A DNA stretch of 64,000 bases from Burkholderiaceae bacterium (GTDB taxonomy: Bacteria; Pseudomonadota; Gammaproteobacteria; Burkholderiales; Burkholderiaceae_C), in contig JAEUOU010000029.1 in NCBI GenBank assembly GCA_016790575.1, positions 248,001-312,000 on the forward strand, read 5' to 3'. Each line of letters begins with the position of its first letter. Position 1 is the stretch's first letter. Below are positions 25,203 through 35,501 of this stretch, one piece after another. Below the pieces are notes generated by a model that was not told where the DNA came from, did not search any database, and worked only from the letters and a program-made list of their open reading frames with translations. The position numbers were made by a program, and so were the translations under genes.

Positions 25203-25610
25203 TTACCCGGCGTCGAATGCCCCTTGGAGCCATTGCAGCCCCGCAGGTTCCACGACGATCACGTCGAAGCGGCATGGCGGGGGTGACGGCAGCCGCATCA
25301 GATAGTGGCGCGCGGCAAAAATGATGCGTTGCCGTTTCACGTGGCCGATGCTGGCCGCCGCACCGCCATGGGTCGTGGCACTGCGCTGACGCACCTCGGC
25401 AAACACCAGGGTGCCATCCGGCGCGCGCAGAATCAGGTCAATTTCGCCGCCGCCGCGTCCTGGCGTCCGATAATTGCGCGCCAGCAGCCGCAGGCCGGCG
25501 GCTTGCAGATGGCGCAGCGCGGCATCTTCGGCGGCGTCGCCCTTCTGCTTGGTGGTGGGCGGCCGGGCTGCCCCCGCCTGCGCCGCGGACCGTTTCGTCA
25601 GGAAATCCAT
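25203..25610 (-). CDS. YraN family (UPF0102) nuclease-like protein
   Basis: 135 residues. The restriction-endonuclease-like core is visible: TKQKGDAAEDAALRHLQAAGLRLLARNYR, GGEIDLILRAPDGTLVFAEVRQRS (E...D...EVR in place of the usual EVK) and VKRQRIIFAARHYL. The family is linked to DNA uptake and recombination in some species, with no settled function. The start codon at 25610-25608 touches the start codon of the divergent rsmI. Confidence 0.9.
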   Translation of the reverse strand: MDFLTKRSAAQAGAARPPTTKQKGDAAEDAALRHLQAAGLRLLARNYRTPGRGGGEIDLILRAPDGTLVFAEVRQRSATTHGGAAASIGHVKRQRIIFAARHYLMRLPSPPPCRFDVIVVEPAGLQWLQGAFDAG

Positions 25611-26542
25611 TGACCCACTCCTTGAGCGCTTCCTTTGCCCCGGCCCTGAGCGCGGCCCGCGAGGCAGCGGCGCACCAGCATTATCCGCAGGGCGCGCTGT
25701 TCGTCGTGGCCACACCCATCGGCAACCTGGCCGACATCACGCTGCGCGCGCTGCATGTGCTGGCCCTCGTCGATGCCGTGGCCTGCGAAGACACGCGCCA
25801 CACCCAGCAGCTGCTGCGCGCCTACGGCATCGAGCGCCCCGGCGCACAGTTGCTGGCCGTGCACCAGCACAATGAAGCCGAGGCGGCGCACACGGTGATC
25901 GACCACCTGCGCCACGGCCAACGCATCGCCTATGTGTCAGATGCCGGCACACCCGCCGTCAGCGACCCCGGCGCGCGCCTGGTGGCCGCCGTACGCGCCG
26001 CCGGACTGCCGGTGGTGCCGCTGCCCGGTGCCAGCAGCATCACCACACTGCTCTGCGCCGCCGGCATGACGCAGGAGGGCGGTTTCGTGTTCGCGGGCTT
26101 TTTGTCGTCCAAGGCCGCCGAGCGTGAACGCGCCGTGCTGCAGCTGGCCGGTGAGCCGCGCGCCGTGGTGCTGCTGGAAGCGCCCCACCGCATCGAGGCC
26201 CTGGCCGGCGCGCTGGCAACCCTCGGCGAGCGACCAGTGACCTTCGGACGCGAACTGACCAAGCAGTTCGAGGAAGTCGCTACCGTGCCCGCCCGCGACG
26301 GCCCGGCCTGGCTGGCGGCCGATGCGAACCGTACGCGTGGCGAATTCGTGGTGGTGGTGCACGGCGCCCCCGTAGCGGCGGATGCGGGTGACGACCAGCG
26401 CGTGCTCAGGCTTCTGCTGGCCGAACTGCCGCTGAAAACCGCTGTGAAACTGGCGGCGGAGATTACCGGTCGCCCCAAAAACACCCTGTACGACGCGGCG
26501 CTGGCGCTGCGAAAAGCCGGTCGGGATGACCAGGAGTGCTGA
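25610..26542 (+). CDS. rsmI: 16S rRNA (cytidine1402-2'-O)-methyltransferase RsmI
   Basis: 310 residues. The tetrapyrrole-methylase fold is clear: LFVVATPIGNLADITLRALHVL, VACEDTRHTQQLLRAYG, YVSDAGTPAVSDPGARL and PLPGASSITTLLCAAG, with the RsmI C-terminal domain. It adds the 2'-O-methyl to C1402 of 16S rRNA. The farthest start is TTG at 25610, which shares one base with the start codon of yraN; TTG at 25622 is an alternative. Either way both genes' promoters must lie inside the other gene. A copy of the dispersed element begins directly at the stop codon. Confidence 0.93.
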   Translation: MTHSLSASFAPALSAAREAAAHQHYPQGALFVVATPIGNLADITLRALHVLALVDAVACEDTRHTQQLLRAYGIERPGAQLLAVHQHNEAEAAHTVIDHLRHGQRIAYVSDAGTPAVSDPGARLVAAVRAAGLPVVPLPGASSITTLLCAAGMTQEGGFVFAGFLSSKAAERERAVLQLAGEPRAVVLLEAPHRIEALAGALATLGERPVTFGRELTKQFEEVATVPARDGPAWLAADANRTRGEFVVVVHGAPVAADAGDDQRVLRLLLAELPLKTAVKLAAEITGRPKNTLYDAALALRKAGRDDQEC

Positions 26543-26593
26543 AAATATAGCAAACAGTGACCTTTTCACGCTGGGTATCGGCCATATTTGTTC
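26541..26593 (-). repeat. Dispersed element, copy 3, at the rsmI stop codon
   Basis: ATAGCAAACAGTGACC (26547-26562) TTTTCACGCTGGGTAT, then CGGCCATATTTGTTC: one of the best-preserved copies, in minus orientation. It begins within the TGA of rsmI. It lies between the convergent rsmI and the MBL hydrolase gene, where a weak hairpin might affect transcript ends. Confidence 0.88.
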
Positions 26594-26602
26594 TGAAACC
26601 GG

Positions 26603-27556
26603 TCAAAAACCCGCGTCCCCCGGCGCGTGAACTGTTTGCGGCCTGCCCGCCGGTGCGCAGGCGCGTGCAAACCGCCCGTCTTCCAGCACCCGCGCGCGGC
26701 CTTCGGCCACCAGCTCGTCCAGGTGCTGGGTGATGGTGCGGCGCTCCGCGTCGTTCACCCAGACCTCGTCGTAGCCCACCGGGTAGGTCAGCCGGCGCTG
26801 CACCAGCGCCTCCAGGGTGGAGGGTCCGTCGGCCAGCATCTGCAGCAGCCGTTCGGCGCGCTCGTCGATGCGGGCGGTGAACGCGGCCAGGTGCGCCAGA
26901 AAGGCCGCGCGGTCGTTGACCACGCCACGGTGGTGGGAGGTGACCCACACGCGGGCCGGAATGTCCTGCACCGCCCGCAGCGAGCGCCGGAACGCCGTCA
27001 GGCTGGAGGTCGCGTCGCCGTAGTAGGGGCCGAAGCCGGTGAGGTCGATGTCGCCGATGAAGGCCACGCCTTCGGGCTCCACCAGCAGCGCGCAGTGGCC
27101 ACGGGTGTGGCCGGGCAGGTGAAAGGCGGTCACGCTCACGCCGCCACCCAGGTCCCAGCGCTGGCCGTCGGCATAGGCTTGCGCGTCCGGCCGGGGGTGG
27201 TAGTGGAACTTGGCCTCGATCATGGTGCGCAGGCGCGCGCTGGTGTCGGCCGGGTAGCCGTAGTGGCGCGCCAGCCCGGGCCAGCTGCGGGCGGCCTCGA
27301 CATCAGCCTCGTGTGCCCACACCGCGGCGCGCGGCAGGCGGTGCAGGCCGGCCATGTGGTCTTCGTGCACATGACCCAGCATGACGGCATCGACGCCATC
27401 CAGCGCCGCCCCGATGCGGTTGGCCACGAGCGGCGTATCGAAGGCCACGCGCAGGTCCGAACCGGCCACGACCACCTGGTTGCCGTCGGGGTACTTGCCG
27501 TTGCGGTCGCCGAAAAATACGGTCACGGGGCCGATCTGCTGGCTGGGGATGTCCAT
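26603..27556 (-). CDS. MBL-fold metallo-hydrolase
   Basis: 317 residues. The metallo-beta-lactamase motif is HVHEDH (His62, His64, Asp66, His67), with further ligands in HLPGHTRGHCALL and FIGDIDLTGFGPYYGD. The C-terminal ~90 residues (DERAERLLQMLADGPSTLEALVQRRL) look like the winged-helix-like helper domain seen in LACTB2-type hydrolases. The substrate is unknown; glyoxalase II-like thioesterase or RNase activity are possibilities. Transcribed toward rsmI. Confidence 0.87.
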   Translation of the reverse strand: MDIPSQQIGPVTVFFGDRNGKYPDGNQVVVAGSDLRVAFDTPLVANRIGAALDGVDAVMLGHVHEDHMAGLHRLPRAAVWAHEADVEAARSWPGLARHYGYPADTSARLRTMIEAKFHYHPRPDAQAYADGQRWDLGGGVSVTAFHLPGHTRGHCALLVEPEGVAFIGDIDLTGFGPYYGDATSSLTAFRRSLRAVQDIPARVWVTSHHRGVVNDRAAFLAHLAAFTARIDERAERLLQMLADGPSTLEALVQRRLTYPVGYDEVWVNDAERRTITQHLDELVAEGRARVLEDGRFARACAPAGRPQTVHAPGDAGF

Positions 27557-27681
27557 CGTGGTGCTTCAGAGGGGTTGAAGAAGGAACCGTCGCCGCGTGG
27601 CGGTCGCGGGCCTGACCATTCATTCTGCCGCAGTGCGCTGTTCGGCTACCGGTGCGGGCGGCGCTCGGCTATCCTCGGGCC

Positions 27682-28776
27682 ATGACCATCGACTTTGACG
27701 CAATCGTGGTGGGGGCCGGTGCAGTGGGCCTGGCCTGCGGGTATGCGCTGGCCCGCCAGGGCCACAGCGTGGCGGTGCTGGAGCGTGAGCGCCGTGTGGG
27801 TGCGGGCATCTCCTCGCGCAATTCGGAGGTGATCCACGCCGGCCTGCACTACCCGCCAGGTTCGCTGAAGGCCCGTTTCTGTGTCGAGGGCCGGCGCCTG
27901 CTGTACCACTTCCTCGATCGCCACCACGTTGCCTACAACAAATGTGGCAAGCTCATCGTGGCCACGCAGGACGATGAACTCGCGGCGCTGGACGCACTGG
28001 CCGCGCGCGGCGAGGCCAATGGGGTCGAAGGCGTGACCCGCCTGGACGCCGCGCAGGCCCTGGCCCTGGAGCCGGCCTTGCGCACGGTGGGCGCGTTGCA
28101 CTCGGCCGAAAGCGGGGTCTTCGATGCGCATGGCTACATGGACGCGCTGGTTGGTGCGATTGAGGCGCATGGCGGCGTGGTAGTGCTGAACTCCCCTTTT
28201 CTGGGGGCGACGCCATCGGCCGGACAGGTCGAGGTGCGCATCGGCGGGGACGACCCCAGCACCGTCACCACCCGCCGCCTGATCCTGGCGGGCGGCCTGC
28301 AATCGCAGGAAACGGCGACCTGGGTGCAAGGTTTTCCTGAAGAACGCATCCCCGCCTTGCATTACGGCAAAGGCAGCTATTTCGCGCTGACCGGCCACGC
28401 GCCGTTCCAGCGCCTGATCTATCCGCCGCCCATTCCGGGCGCGCTGGGCATTCATTACCGGCGCGACCTGGGGGGGCAGGCCCGCTTCGGGCCGGACCTG
28501 GAGTTTGTCGATGCGCCGGACTATGTCGTCGATCCGGCTCGGGTGAGGTATTTCGAGGACTATGTGCGCCGCTTCTGGCCGGGGCTGCCTGACGGCGCCG
28601 TTTACCCGGACTACGCCGGCATCCGTCCCAAACTGCACGGGCCTGGCCAGCCACAGCGGGACTTTGTCATCGACGACAGCCAACCGGGGGTGATCGCCTT
28701 GTTCGGCATCGAAAGTCCGGGCCTGACCTCGTCACTGGCGATCGGCGAACATGTCGCCGGTCTGGCGCGGCTCTGA
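27682..28776 (+). CDS. FAD-dependent oxidoreductase, L-2-hydroxyglutarate oxidase-like (DAO family)
   Basis: 364 residues. The FAD-binding AIVVGAGAVGLACGYALARQGHSVAVLERE, then GISSRNSEVIHAGLHYPPGSLKARFCVEG (the LhgO/L2HGDH signature), and the C-terminal YAGIRPKLHGPGQPQRDFVIDDS...LFGIESPGLTSSLAIGEHVA. Such enzymes oxidise L-2-hydroxyglutarate to 2-oxoglutarate at the membrane. The start at 27682 is set by the Rossmann strand. It is divergent from the MBL hydrolase gene, with about 125 bp between start codons. Confidence 0.88.
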   Translation: MTIDFDAIVVGAGAVGLACGYALARQGHSVAVLERERRVGAGISSRNSEVIHAGLHYPPGSLKARFCVEGRRLLYHFLDRHHVAYNKCGKLIVATQDDELAALDALAARGEANGVEGVTRLDAAQALALEPALRTVGALHSAESGVFDAHGYMDALVGAIEAHGGVVVLNSPFLGATPSAGQVEVRIGGDDPSTVTTRRLILAGGLQSQETATWVQGFPEERIPALHYGKGSYFALTGHAPFQRLIYPPPIPGALGIHYRRDLGGQARFGPDLEFVDAPDYVVDPARVRYFEDYVRRFWPGLPDGAVYPDYAGIRPKLHGPGQPQRDFVIDDSQPGVIALFGIESPGLTSSLAIGEHVAGLARL

Positions 28777-28779
28777 CGT

Positions 28780-29052
28780 TCAGCGGTAGAACCCGTAGGC
28801 CACGCCGATCGCCGCCACGATGCCCACCGCGTCGGCGAACAGCGCGCAGCCCAGCGCGTGGCGCGTGTCCTTCACGCCCACGCTACCGAAGTACACCGCC
28901 AGCAGCTTCGGAAATACCTCCATGTCCCCCATCGCCAGGCGGCCCAGCGCCACCGCGAACGCACTGACGAAGAAGCCCAGCCAGATCAGGTTCAGCAGTA
29001 TGGGGTCATCATAGTGGGGCGGGTTCGTGCCGGCCGCAAGGGGGGTGATCAC
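28780..29052 (-). CDS. Small hypothetical membrane protein
   Basis: 90 residues with two hydrophobic segments (ILLNLIWLGFFVSAFAVAL and ADAVGIVAAIGVAYGFY) separated by a short polar stretch (KDTRHALG). No family recognised. Its stop is 3 bp from that of the oxidoreductase gene, so the two converge. Confidence 0.6.
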   Translation of the reverse strand: MITPLAAGTNPPHYDDPILLNLIWLGFFVSAFAVALGRLAMGDMEVFPKLLAVYFGSVGVKDTRHALGCALFADAVGIVAAIGVAYGFYR

Positions 29053-29097
29053 TCCTGAAAAGATAGCTGCTGGTGGCTGGTTGGCGCTGGGAACAGG
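29053..29097 (-). repeat. Doubtful, diverged copy of the dispersed element
   Basis: CCTGAAAAGATAGC at one end and GGCGCTGGGAACAGG at the other match the family, but the middle does not (about 20 of 38 bases by eye). It lies directly upstream of the small membrane protein's start. Confidence 0.25.
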
Positions 29098-29154
29098 TTG
29101 ATTCGGCCCTGAAAACGGCGCTCCAGGGGCCTTTTGCGCCGGCTCCCGGGGCGC

Positions 29155-29727
29155 TCAGACGGCCGCAGGCGGCTTCGGGCGGCGGGGTTCCCGGGCGGGG
29201 TCCTGGGTGGCGCGGCGCGCTCGCCGGGGCGTGCGGGCGCGCTCGGCGTCGGCGAACGCGGCGCGCTCGCGCAAGGCCTGCTCGGTGGGCACGACCCGGG
29301 CGGAGCGCGCCTGCACCGGCTCGCCGCATTCGGCGCAGCGCAACTCGACCCGCAGCGCATGGCCGTGGCCGCGGTGCTCCAGCGCCAGGGGTGTGCTGTC
29401 GCCGGACCAGGGGCCGGCCCAGCGTTCGCCCCATTGGCGCAGCGTCACCAGCACCGGCCACAGGTCCAGGCCCTTCTCGGTGAGCCTGTACTCACTTTGC
29501 GTCGACGCCGCATCGGGCGTCACGCGCACGATCACATCCTGCGCCACCAGCTGCGCCAGGCGCAGGGCCAGCGAACGCGGCGACATGCCGGTGTGCAGCC
29601 GCAGGCCTTCGAAGCGCCGGTTGCCCAGGAACAACTCGCGCAGCACCACAAAGGTCCAGGCGTCCGCCAGCTGCGCGGCTGCGCGCGACACGGGGCACGC
29701 CCGGTCGGCCAGCTCACTGCGTTTCAT
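29155..29727 (-). CDS. HxlR-family winged-helix transcriptional regulator
   Basis: 190 residues. The HxlR domain spans about 5-105: ADRACPVSRAAAQLADAWTFVVLRELFLGNRRFEGLRLHTGMSPRSLALRLAQLV, then the wing and EYRLTEKGLDLWPVLVTLRQWGERW. The Cys in RACPV is the conserved redox-sensitive position of many HxlR proteins. The C-terminal part contains CAEC and a ~40-residue Arg/Ala/Pro-rich tail. It is divergent from the molybdopterin oxidoreductase gene with only 74 bp between the starts, so it probably controls that gene and itself. Confidence 0.88.
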   Translation of the reverse strand: MKRSELADRACPVSRAAAQLADAWTFVVLRELFLGNRRFEGLRLHTGMSPRSLALRLAQLVAQDVIVRVTPDAASTQSEYRLTEKGLDLWPVLVTLRQWGERWAGPWSGDSTPLALEHRGHGHALRVELRCAECGEPVQARSARVVPTEQALRERAAFADAERARTPRRARRATQDPAREPRRPKPPAAV

Positions 29728-29738
29728 CGTGATCCCGC

Positions 29739-29766
29739 TTGCGCATTGCCATATAAAAAGTATAGT
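29739..29766 (+). promoter_or_regulatory. Candidate promoter/operator of the molybdopterin oxidoreductase gene
   Basis: TTGCGC (29739-29744), a 16-bp spacer and TATAGT (29761-29766) form a plausible sigma-70 promoter 36 bp before the ATG. The interval contains the A/T-rich near-palindrome ATATAAAAAGTATA (29751-29764), a likely binding region for the divergent HxlR regulator. Confidence 0.4.
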
Positions 29767-29801
29767 CCACATCCTGTTTCGTCGAAATCCGGAGAAAGCG
29801 C

Positions 29802-32153
<2,352 letters not shown>

Positions 32154-32156
<3 letters not shown>

Positions 32157-32203
32157 AAAGAGAGCAAACAATCACCATTCCACGCTGGGTAATGGCACTT
32201 TTG
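32154..32203 (-). repeat. Dispersed element, copy 4, at the stop codon of the molybdopterin oxidoreductase gene
   Basis: TGAAAAGAGAGCAAACAATCACC, then ATTCCACGCTGGGTAATGGC. The element starts in the stop codon (32154-32156), exactly as at rsmI. Confidence 0.85.
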
Positions 32204-32260
32204 ACTCAAAAAGCGCCGCCACACCGCCGGCGCACCGGTCCGGGGCTGATCGGGGGCTGA

Positions 32261-32587
32261 TCAGGCGCCGTTCAGGGCGTCGGCAAGGTCGGCGGTTTGC
32301 CTGGGGCGCACCACGCGGGCCACTTCCTGCCCGTCCTTCAGCAGCACCAGCGTGGGCCAGAGCTTGACGCGGTAGCTGCGCCCCAGCGGCTGACCCGGCC
32401 CGTCCTCCACCCGCAGGTGCTGCCACTGCGGGTGTTGCGCCAGCGCCTCGGCCACCGCGGGCTGGGCGGCGCGGCAATGACCGCACCAGGTGGTGCCGAA
32501 CTCCAGCACGGTCAGGCCGGGCAGCGCGTCCACGTCGGCGCGCGTCGGCGCCTCGATGGCGCTCAGGTAGGGTTTGAAGGCGGTCAT
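32261..32587 (-). CDS. Thioredoxin-family protein
   Basis: 108 residues with the active site FGTTWCGHCRAAQPAV (WCGHC) near residue 35 and the cis-Pro region LWPTLVLLKDGQEVARVVR. It has no signal peptide, so it acts as a cytoplasmic disulfide reductase or electron donor. It starts at 32587 (MTAFKPYLSAI), 67 bp after the stop of the argP-like gene on the same strand. The exact partner is unknown. Confidence 0.88.
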   Translation of the reverse strand: MTAFKPYLSAIEAPTRADVDALPGLTVLEFGTTWCGHCRAAQPAVAEALAQHPQWQHLRVEDGPGQPLGRSYRVKLWPTLVLLKDGQEVARVVRPRQTADLADALNGA

Positions 32588-32654
32588 GCCCGGATTGTGT
32601 CGCGCCCGCCGGGCCGCGTGCTGCGAAGCGGCGGCTGGCGGCCCGGCAAGACCG

Positions 32655-33566
32655 TCACGGCACCGCCACCAGCCCGGCGGCGGCCGCGCGCGCCACCGCG
32701 TCAGACAGGGCGCGCAGCCCGGTCGAGGCCAGCCGGGCCTGGTGCCAGTACAGGGGAACGTCCAGCGGCGTGCCGGGCAGCAGCGCCACCAGTTCACCCC
32801 GGGCCAGGTGCGGCTCCACCAGGGCCAGCGGGTGCAAGGCCCAGCCCATGCCGGCCAGGGATGCCGCCACAAACGCGTGTGACGACGGCAGGGTGTGGCC
32901 GGGCAGGGGAACGGGCGCGCCCACGGTGCGTTGCACCCAGCGCTGCTGCAGGGTGTCTTTGGCGTTGAAGACCAGGCTGGGCGCGGCGGCCAGGCGGGCG
33001 GCGGACACCCCGTCGGCAAAATGCCGCGCGACAAAGGCCGGACTGGCCGCGGCGATGTAGCGCATCGCACCGAGCGCGCGGCTGCTGCAGCCGGCCGCGG
33101 GCTGGGCCTGGGCGGTCACGGCGGCCAGCACCGTGCCCTGACGCAGCCAGTCGGCGGTGTGGCCCTCGTCATCCACCGCCAGCTGCACCAGCACCGGTGC
33201 GCTGGCGGCAAACGCGGTGACGGCCGGCAGGAACCAGGTGGCCAGGCTGTCGGCGTTCACCGCCACCGGCAGGGTGACGCGCCGCGCGCCGGTCGGGTCG
33301 TCCACCGGCGTCGCGGCGGGCAGCGCTTCTCGCAGCTCACCCTCCAGCAGGCGCACCTGGTCGGCGTGCTGGCACAGGCGGCGTCCGGCCTCGGTGGCCA
33401 CACAGGGCTGGCCGCGCACCACCAGCGCGCAGCCCACCCGTTCTTCCAGCAGCCGCACCCGCTGCGACACGGCCGACGGCGTGACGTGCAGCGCCCGCGC
33501 GGCGCGCTCGAAACTGCCTTCACGCACCACGGCGGCCAGCGCAAACAGTGAGGGGTAGTCCAGCAT
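32655..33566 (-). CDS. argP: LysR-family regulator ArgP (IciA)
   Basis: 303 residues. The N-terminal helix-turn-helix is LDYPSLFALAAVVREGSFERAARALHVTPSAVSQRVRLLEERVG; the start MLDYPSL is the ArgP signature. The co-inducer domain follows (VAVNADSLATWFLPAV, as in ArgP/LysG). It senses lysine and arginine and activates the exporter gene. It lies back-to-back with argO (73-bp intergenic), the classic argP/argO arrangement. Confidence 0.93.
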   Translation of the reverse strand: MLDYPSLFALAAVVREGSFERAARALHVTPSAVSQRVRLLEERVGCALVVRGQPCVATEAGRRLCQHADQVRLLEGELREALPAATPVDDPTGARRVTLPVAVNADSLATWFLPAVTAFAASAPVLVQLAVDDEGHTADWLRQGTVLAAVTAQAQPAAGCSSRALGAMRYIAAASPAFVARHFADGVSAARLAAAPSLVFNAKDTLQQRWVQRTVGAPVPLPGHTLPSSHAFVAASLAGMGWALHPLALVEPHLARGELVALLPGTPLDVPLYWHQARLASTGLRALSDAVARAAAAGLVAVP

Positions 33567-33639
33567 GGATGCAGTGTTGCTAAAGTGTGTTTAGGAAATG
33601 TAGCTTGGCTTCACGCGCCAGACCCGGCAAGCTGGCGCC

Positions 33640-34281
33640 ATGAGTGTTGAAAGCACGGTTGGCGCCCCGGTGTTCACCCAAGGCTTCGCCCTGGGGCTGG
33701 GCCTGATCGTGGCCATCGGTGCGCAGAACGCCTTTGTGCTGCGCCAGGGCCTGCGGCGCGAGCATGTGGGCGCGGTGGTGGGGTTCTGCGCGCTGATGGA
33801 TGCGGCGCTGATCACCGCCGGCGTCTTCGGCATGGCCCGCGCCCTGGGTGATCGCCCGCAGCTGGCCCGCGCGCTGGCGCTGGCGGGCGCGGTGTTCCTG
33901 GCCTGGTACGGCTGGAAAGCCTTGCAGCGCATGCGCCACGCCGGCGGTCTGCAGGCCGCCACGGGCGGCGAGGCCTTGAGCCGTCGCGCCGCGCTGGCCC
34001 AAGCCGCCGCCTTCACCCTGCTCAACCCGCATGTCTACCTGGACACGGTGCTGCTGGTGGGCGGCCTGGGCGCGCAGCAGCCGGCGCCGCTGCAAGCCTG
34101 GTTTGCGGCCGGCGCCAGCACGGCCAGCCTGGCCTGGTTCAGCGTGCTGGGCGTGGGCGCGCGCTGGCTGGCACCGTGGTTCGCCCGGCCCGCCGCCTGG
34201 CGCGTGCTGGACGGGTTGATCGGGGTGACGATGGCCGTGCTGGCACTGCTGATGGTGCGCCATGCGCTGAACGGCTGGTGA
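33640..34281 (+). CDS. argO: LysE/ArgO-family basic amino acid exporter
   Basis: 213 residues and six hydrophobic segments. The signature GFALGLGLIVAIGAQNAFVLRQGLRREHV is the LysE/ArgO N-terminus, with FTLLNPHVYLDTVLLVGG in the middle. It exports arginine and/or lysine when pools are high. Divergent from argP, which by family knowledge activates it. Start at ATG 33640. Confidence 0.94.
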   Translation: MSVESTVGAPVFTQGFALGLGLIVAIGAQNAFVLRQGLRREHVGAVVGFCALMDAALITAGVFGMARALGDRPQLARALALAGAVFLAWYGWKALQRMRHAGGLQAATGGEALSRRAALAQAAAFTLLNPHVYLDTVLLVGGLGAQQPAPLQAWFAAGASTASLAWFSVLGVGARWLAPWFARPAAWRVLDGLIGVTMAVLALLMVRHALNGW

Positions 34282-34321
34282 GCGCGTACCCACCACACCC
34301 GGCGTGGCGCCGCCGGGCGCG

Positions 34322-34635
34322 TCAATCGCCGGGACGTTCTTCACCGGGGGGGTTGCGGGCCACGAAAAATTTGCAGGCGTGGCGGCGGCCAAAGCAGCGG
34401 TGCATCTCGGGCTCCTGCGCCAGCTGATCGAGGATCACTTCGGCCTCGGCATCGCCCCCGTGCTGCAGGCGTAGCGTGGCAATGCGATGCTCCACACCGC
34501 GTCGGTAAGGCCAGGCAGCCGCCCGGGCGCAGCAGCCCGAAGCAAACCGCCAGGGCCGGTGCCCGGCCCCTGCCGCGGCAGGCCTTCGTACAGCGTGAAG
34601 AAAAGCTCCCGGAACCGCGGCGATGGCGTCGCCAT
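34322..34635 (-). pseudogene. Remnant of a SAM-dependent methyltransferase gene
   Basis: The start MATPSPRFRELFFTLYEGLPRQGPG matches the N-terminus I recall for a ~240-residue class I methyltransferase family. It then jumps directly to LLRAAAPGRLPGLTDAVW, equivalent to the late LLRPGG...TDAVW region, so the whole SAM-binding core is missing. A frameshift follows (about 34480-34510). The C-terminus continues in another frame as RIATLRLQHGGDAEAEVILDQLAQEPEMHRCFGRRHACKFFVARNPP, the usual end of the family. About 310 bp remain of an expected ~720. A copy of the dispersed element lies just upstream of the start. Confidence 0.65.
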
Positions 34636-34659
34636 CGGGCCTCCTGATAAGTCCTGATT

Positions 34660-34708
34660 GTGTAGCATCAAATGACCTTTTTATGCTGGGTATTGGCCTG
34701 TTTGGTGT
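34660..34708 (-). repeat. Dispersed element, copy 5, upstream of the methyltransferase remnant
   Basis: TAGCATCAAATGACC (34663-34677), TTTTTATGCTGGGTAT, then TGGCCTGTTTGG. It is one of the clear minus-orientation copies. The rest of 34709-34921, up to the DUF456 gene, shows no further gene. Confidence 0.85.
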
Positions 34709-34921
34709 CAAATCGTGTCGTGGCAAGGGTTTCGGTTCGTCTGGTGGCCGCCACAGCGGTGCTGGGCGCGTACCCGCACCCGGTACACGCCGGATCGGGC
34801 CTACGGGGTGAGCAGGCGCTTCGACTGTCCCCCTCTTGATGGCGGGTTTCGGGCCTTGAAGAACGGCACGGAGGCTTCACCTGTCTGGGGGCCAGATGAG
34901 TTTTGATCTTGAAAGCAGGCC

Positions 34922-35404
34922 ATGGAAATGATCTTGTTGTGGGGTTTGTGCATCGCCCTGATTCTTTTGGGGTTGGCGGGCACGGTGCTGCCCGTGCTAC
35001 CGGGCACCTTGCTGGTCTGGGCGGGCATCGTGTTGGGCGCCTGGATTGACGACTTTGCCCGGGTCAGCGTCACCACCGTGGTGTTCATCAGCGTGCTGGG
35101 GGTGCTGGCTTGGGGCCTGGACTATGCCGCCGGGCTGCTGGGCGCGAAAAAGGCCGGTGCCAGCAAACTGGCCCTGCTGGGCGCTGCGGTGGGCACGGTG
35201 CTGGGACTCTTTATGGGGCTGGTGGGTGTGCTGTTCATGCCTCTGGTGGGCGCTGCTCTGGGTGAGTATCTGGCGCGCAAGGACGAAACCCGTGCGGTCA
35301 AGGTCGGCTTTGCGACCTGGGTTGGCATCATGCTGGGGCTGCTTGCCAAAGTGGTGCTCGCCTTCATCATGGTGGGCGTGTTTGCCGCGGCTTTGCTGTT
35401 CTGA
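34922..35404 (+). CDS. DUF456 family membrane protein
   Basis: 160 residues with three or four long hydrophobic segments rich in Gly, Leu and Val. The N-terminal WGLCIALILLGLAGTVLPVLPGTLLVWAGIVLGAWID and the later LDYAAGLLGAKKAGASKLALLGAAVGTVLGLF are the DUF456 pattern. Its function is unknown; these proteins sit in the inner membrane. The mechanosensitive channel gene follows 97 bp downstream. Confidence 0.85.
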   Translation: MEMILLWGLCIALILLGLAGTVLPVLPGTLLVWAGIVLGAWIDDFARVSVTTVVFISVLGVLAWGLDYAAGLLGAKKAGASKLALLGAAVGTVLGLFMGLVGVLFMPLVGAALGEYLARKDETRAVKVGFATWVGIMLGLLAKVVLAFIMVGVFAAALLF

Positions 35405-35501
35405 CCCCAAGTGCCCTGCCCGAACCGCCTTCGGGCGAGACCGATTTCCGATTTCCGGCTTTCGCCATCCCCCAATGGCTCGACCCCTCTGAAGGTGCCC
35501 C

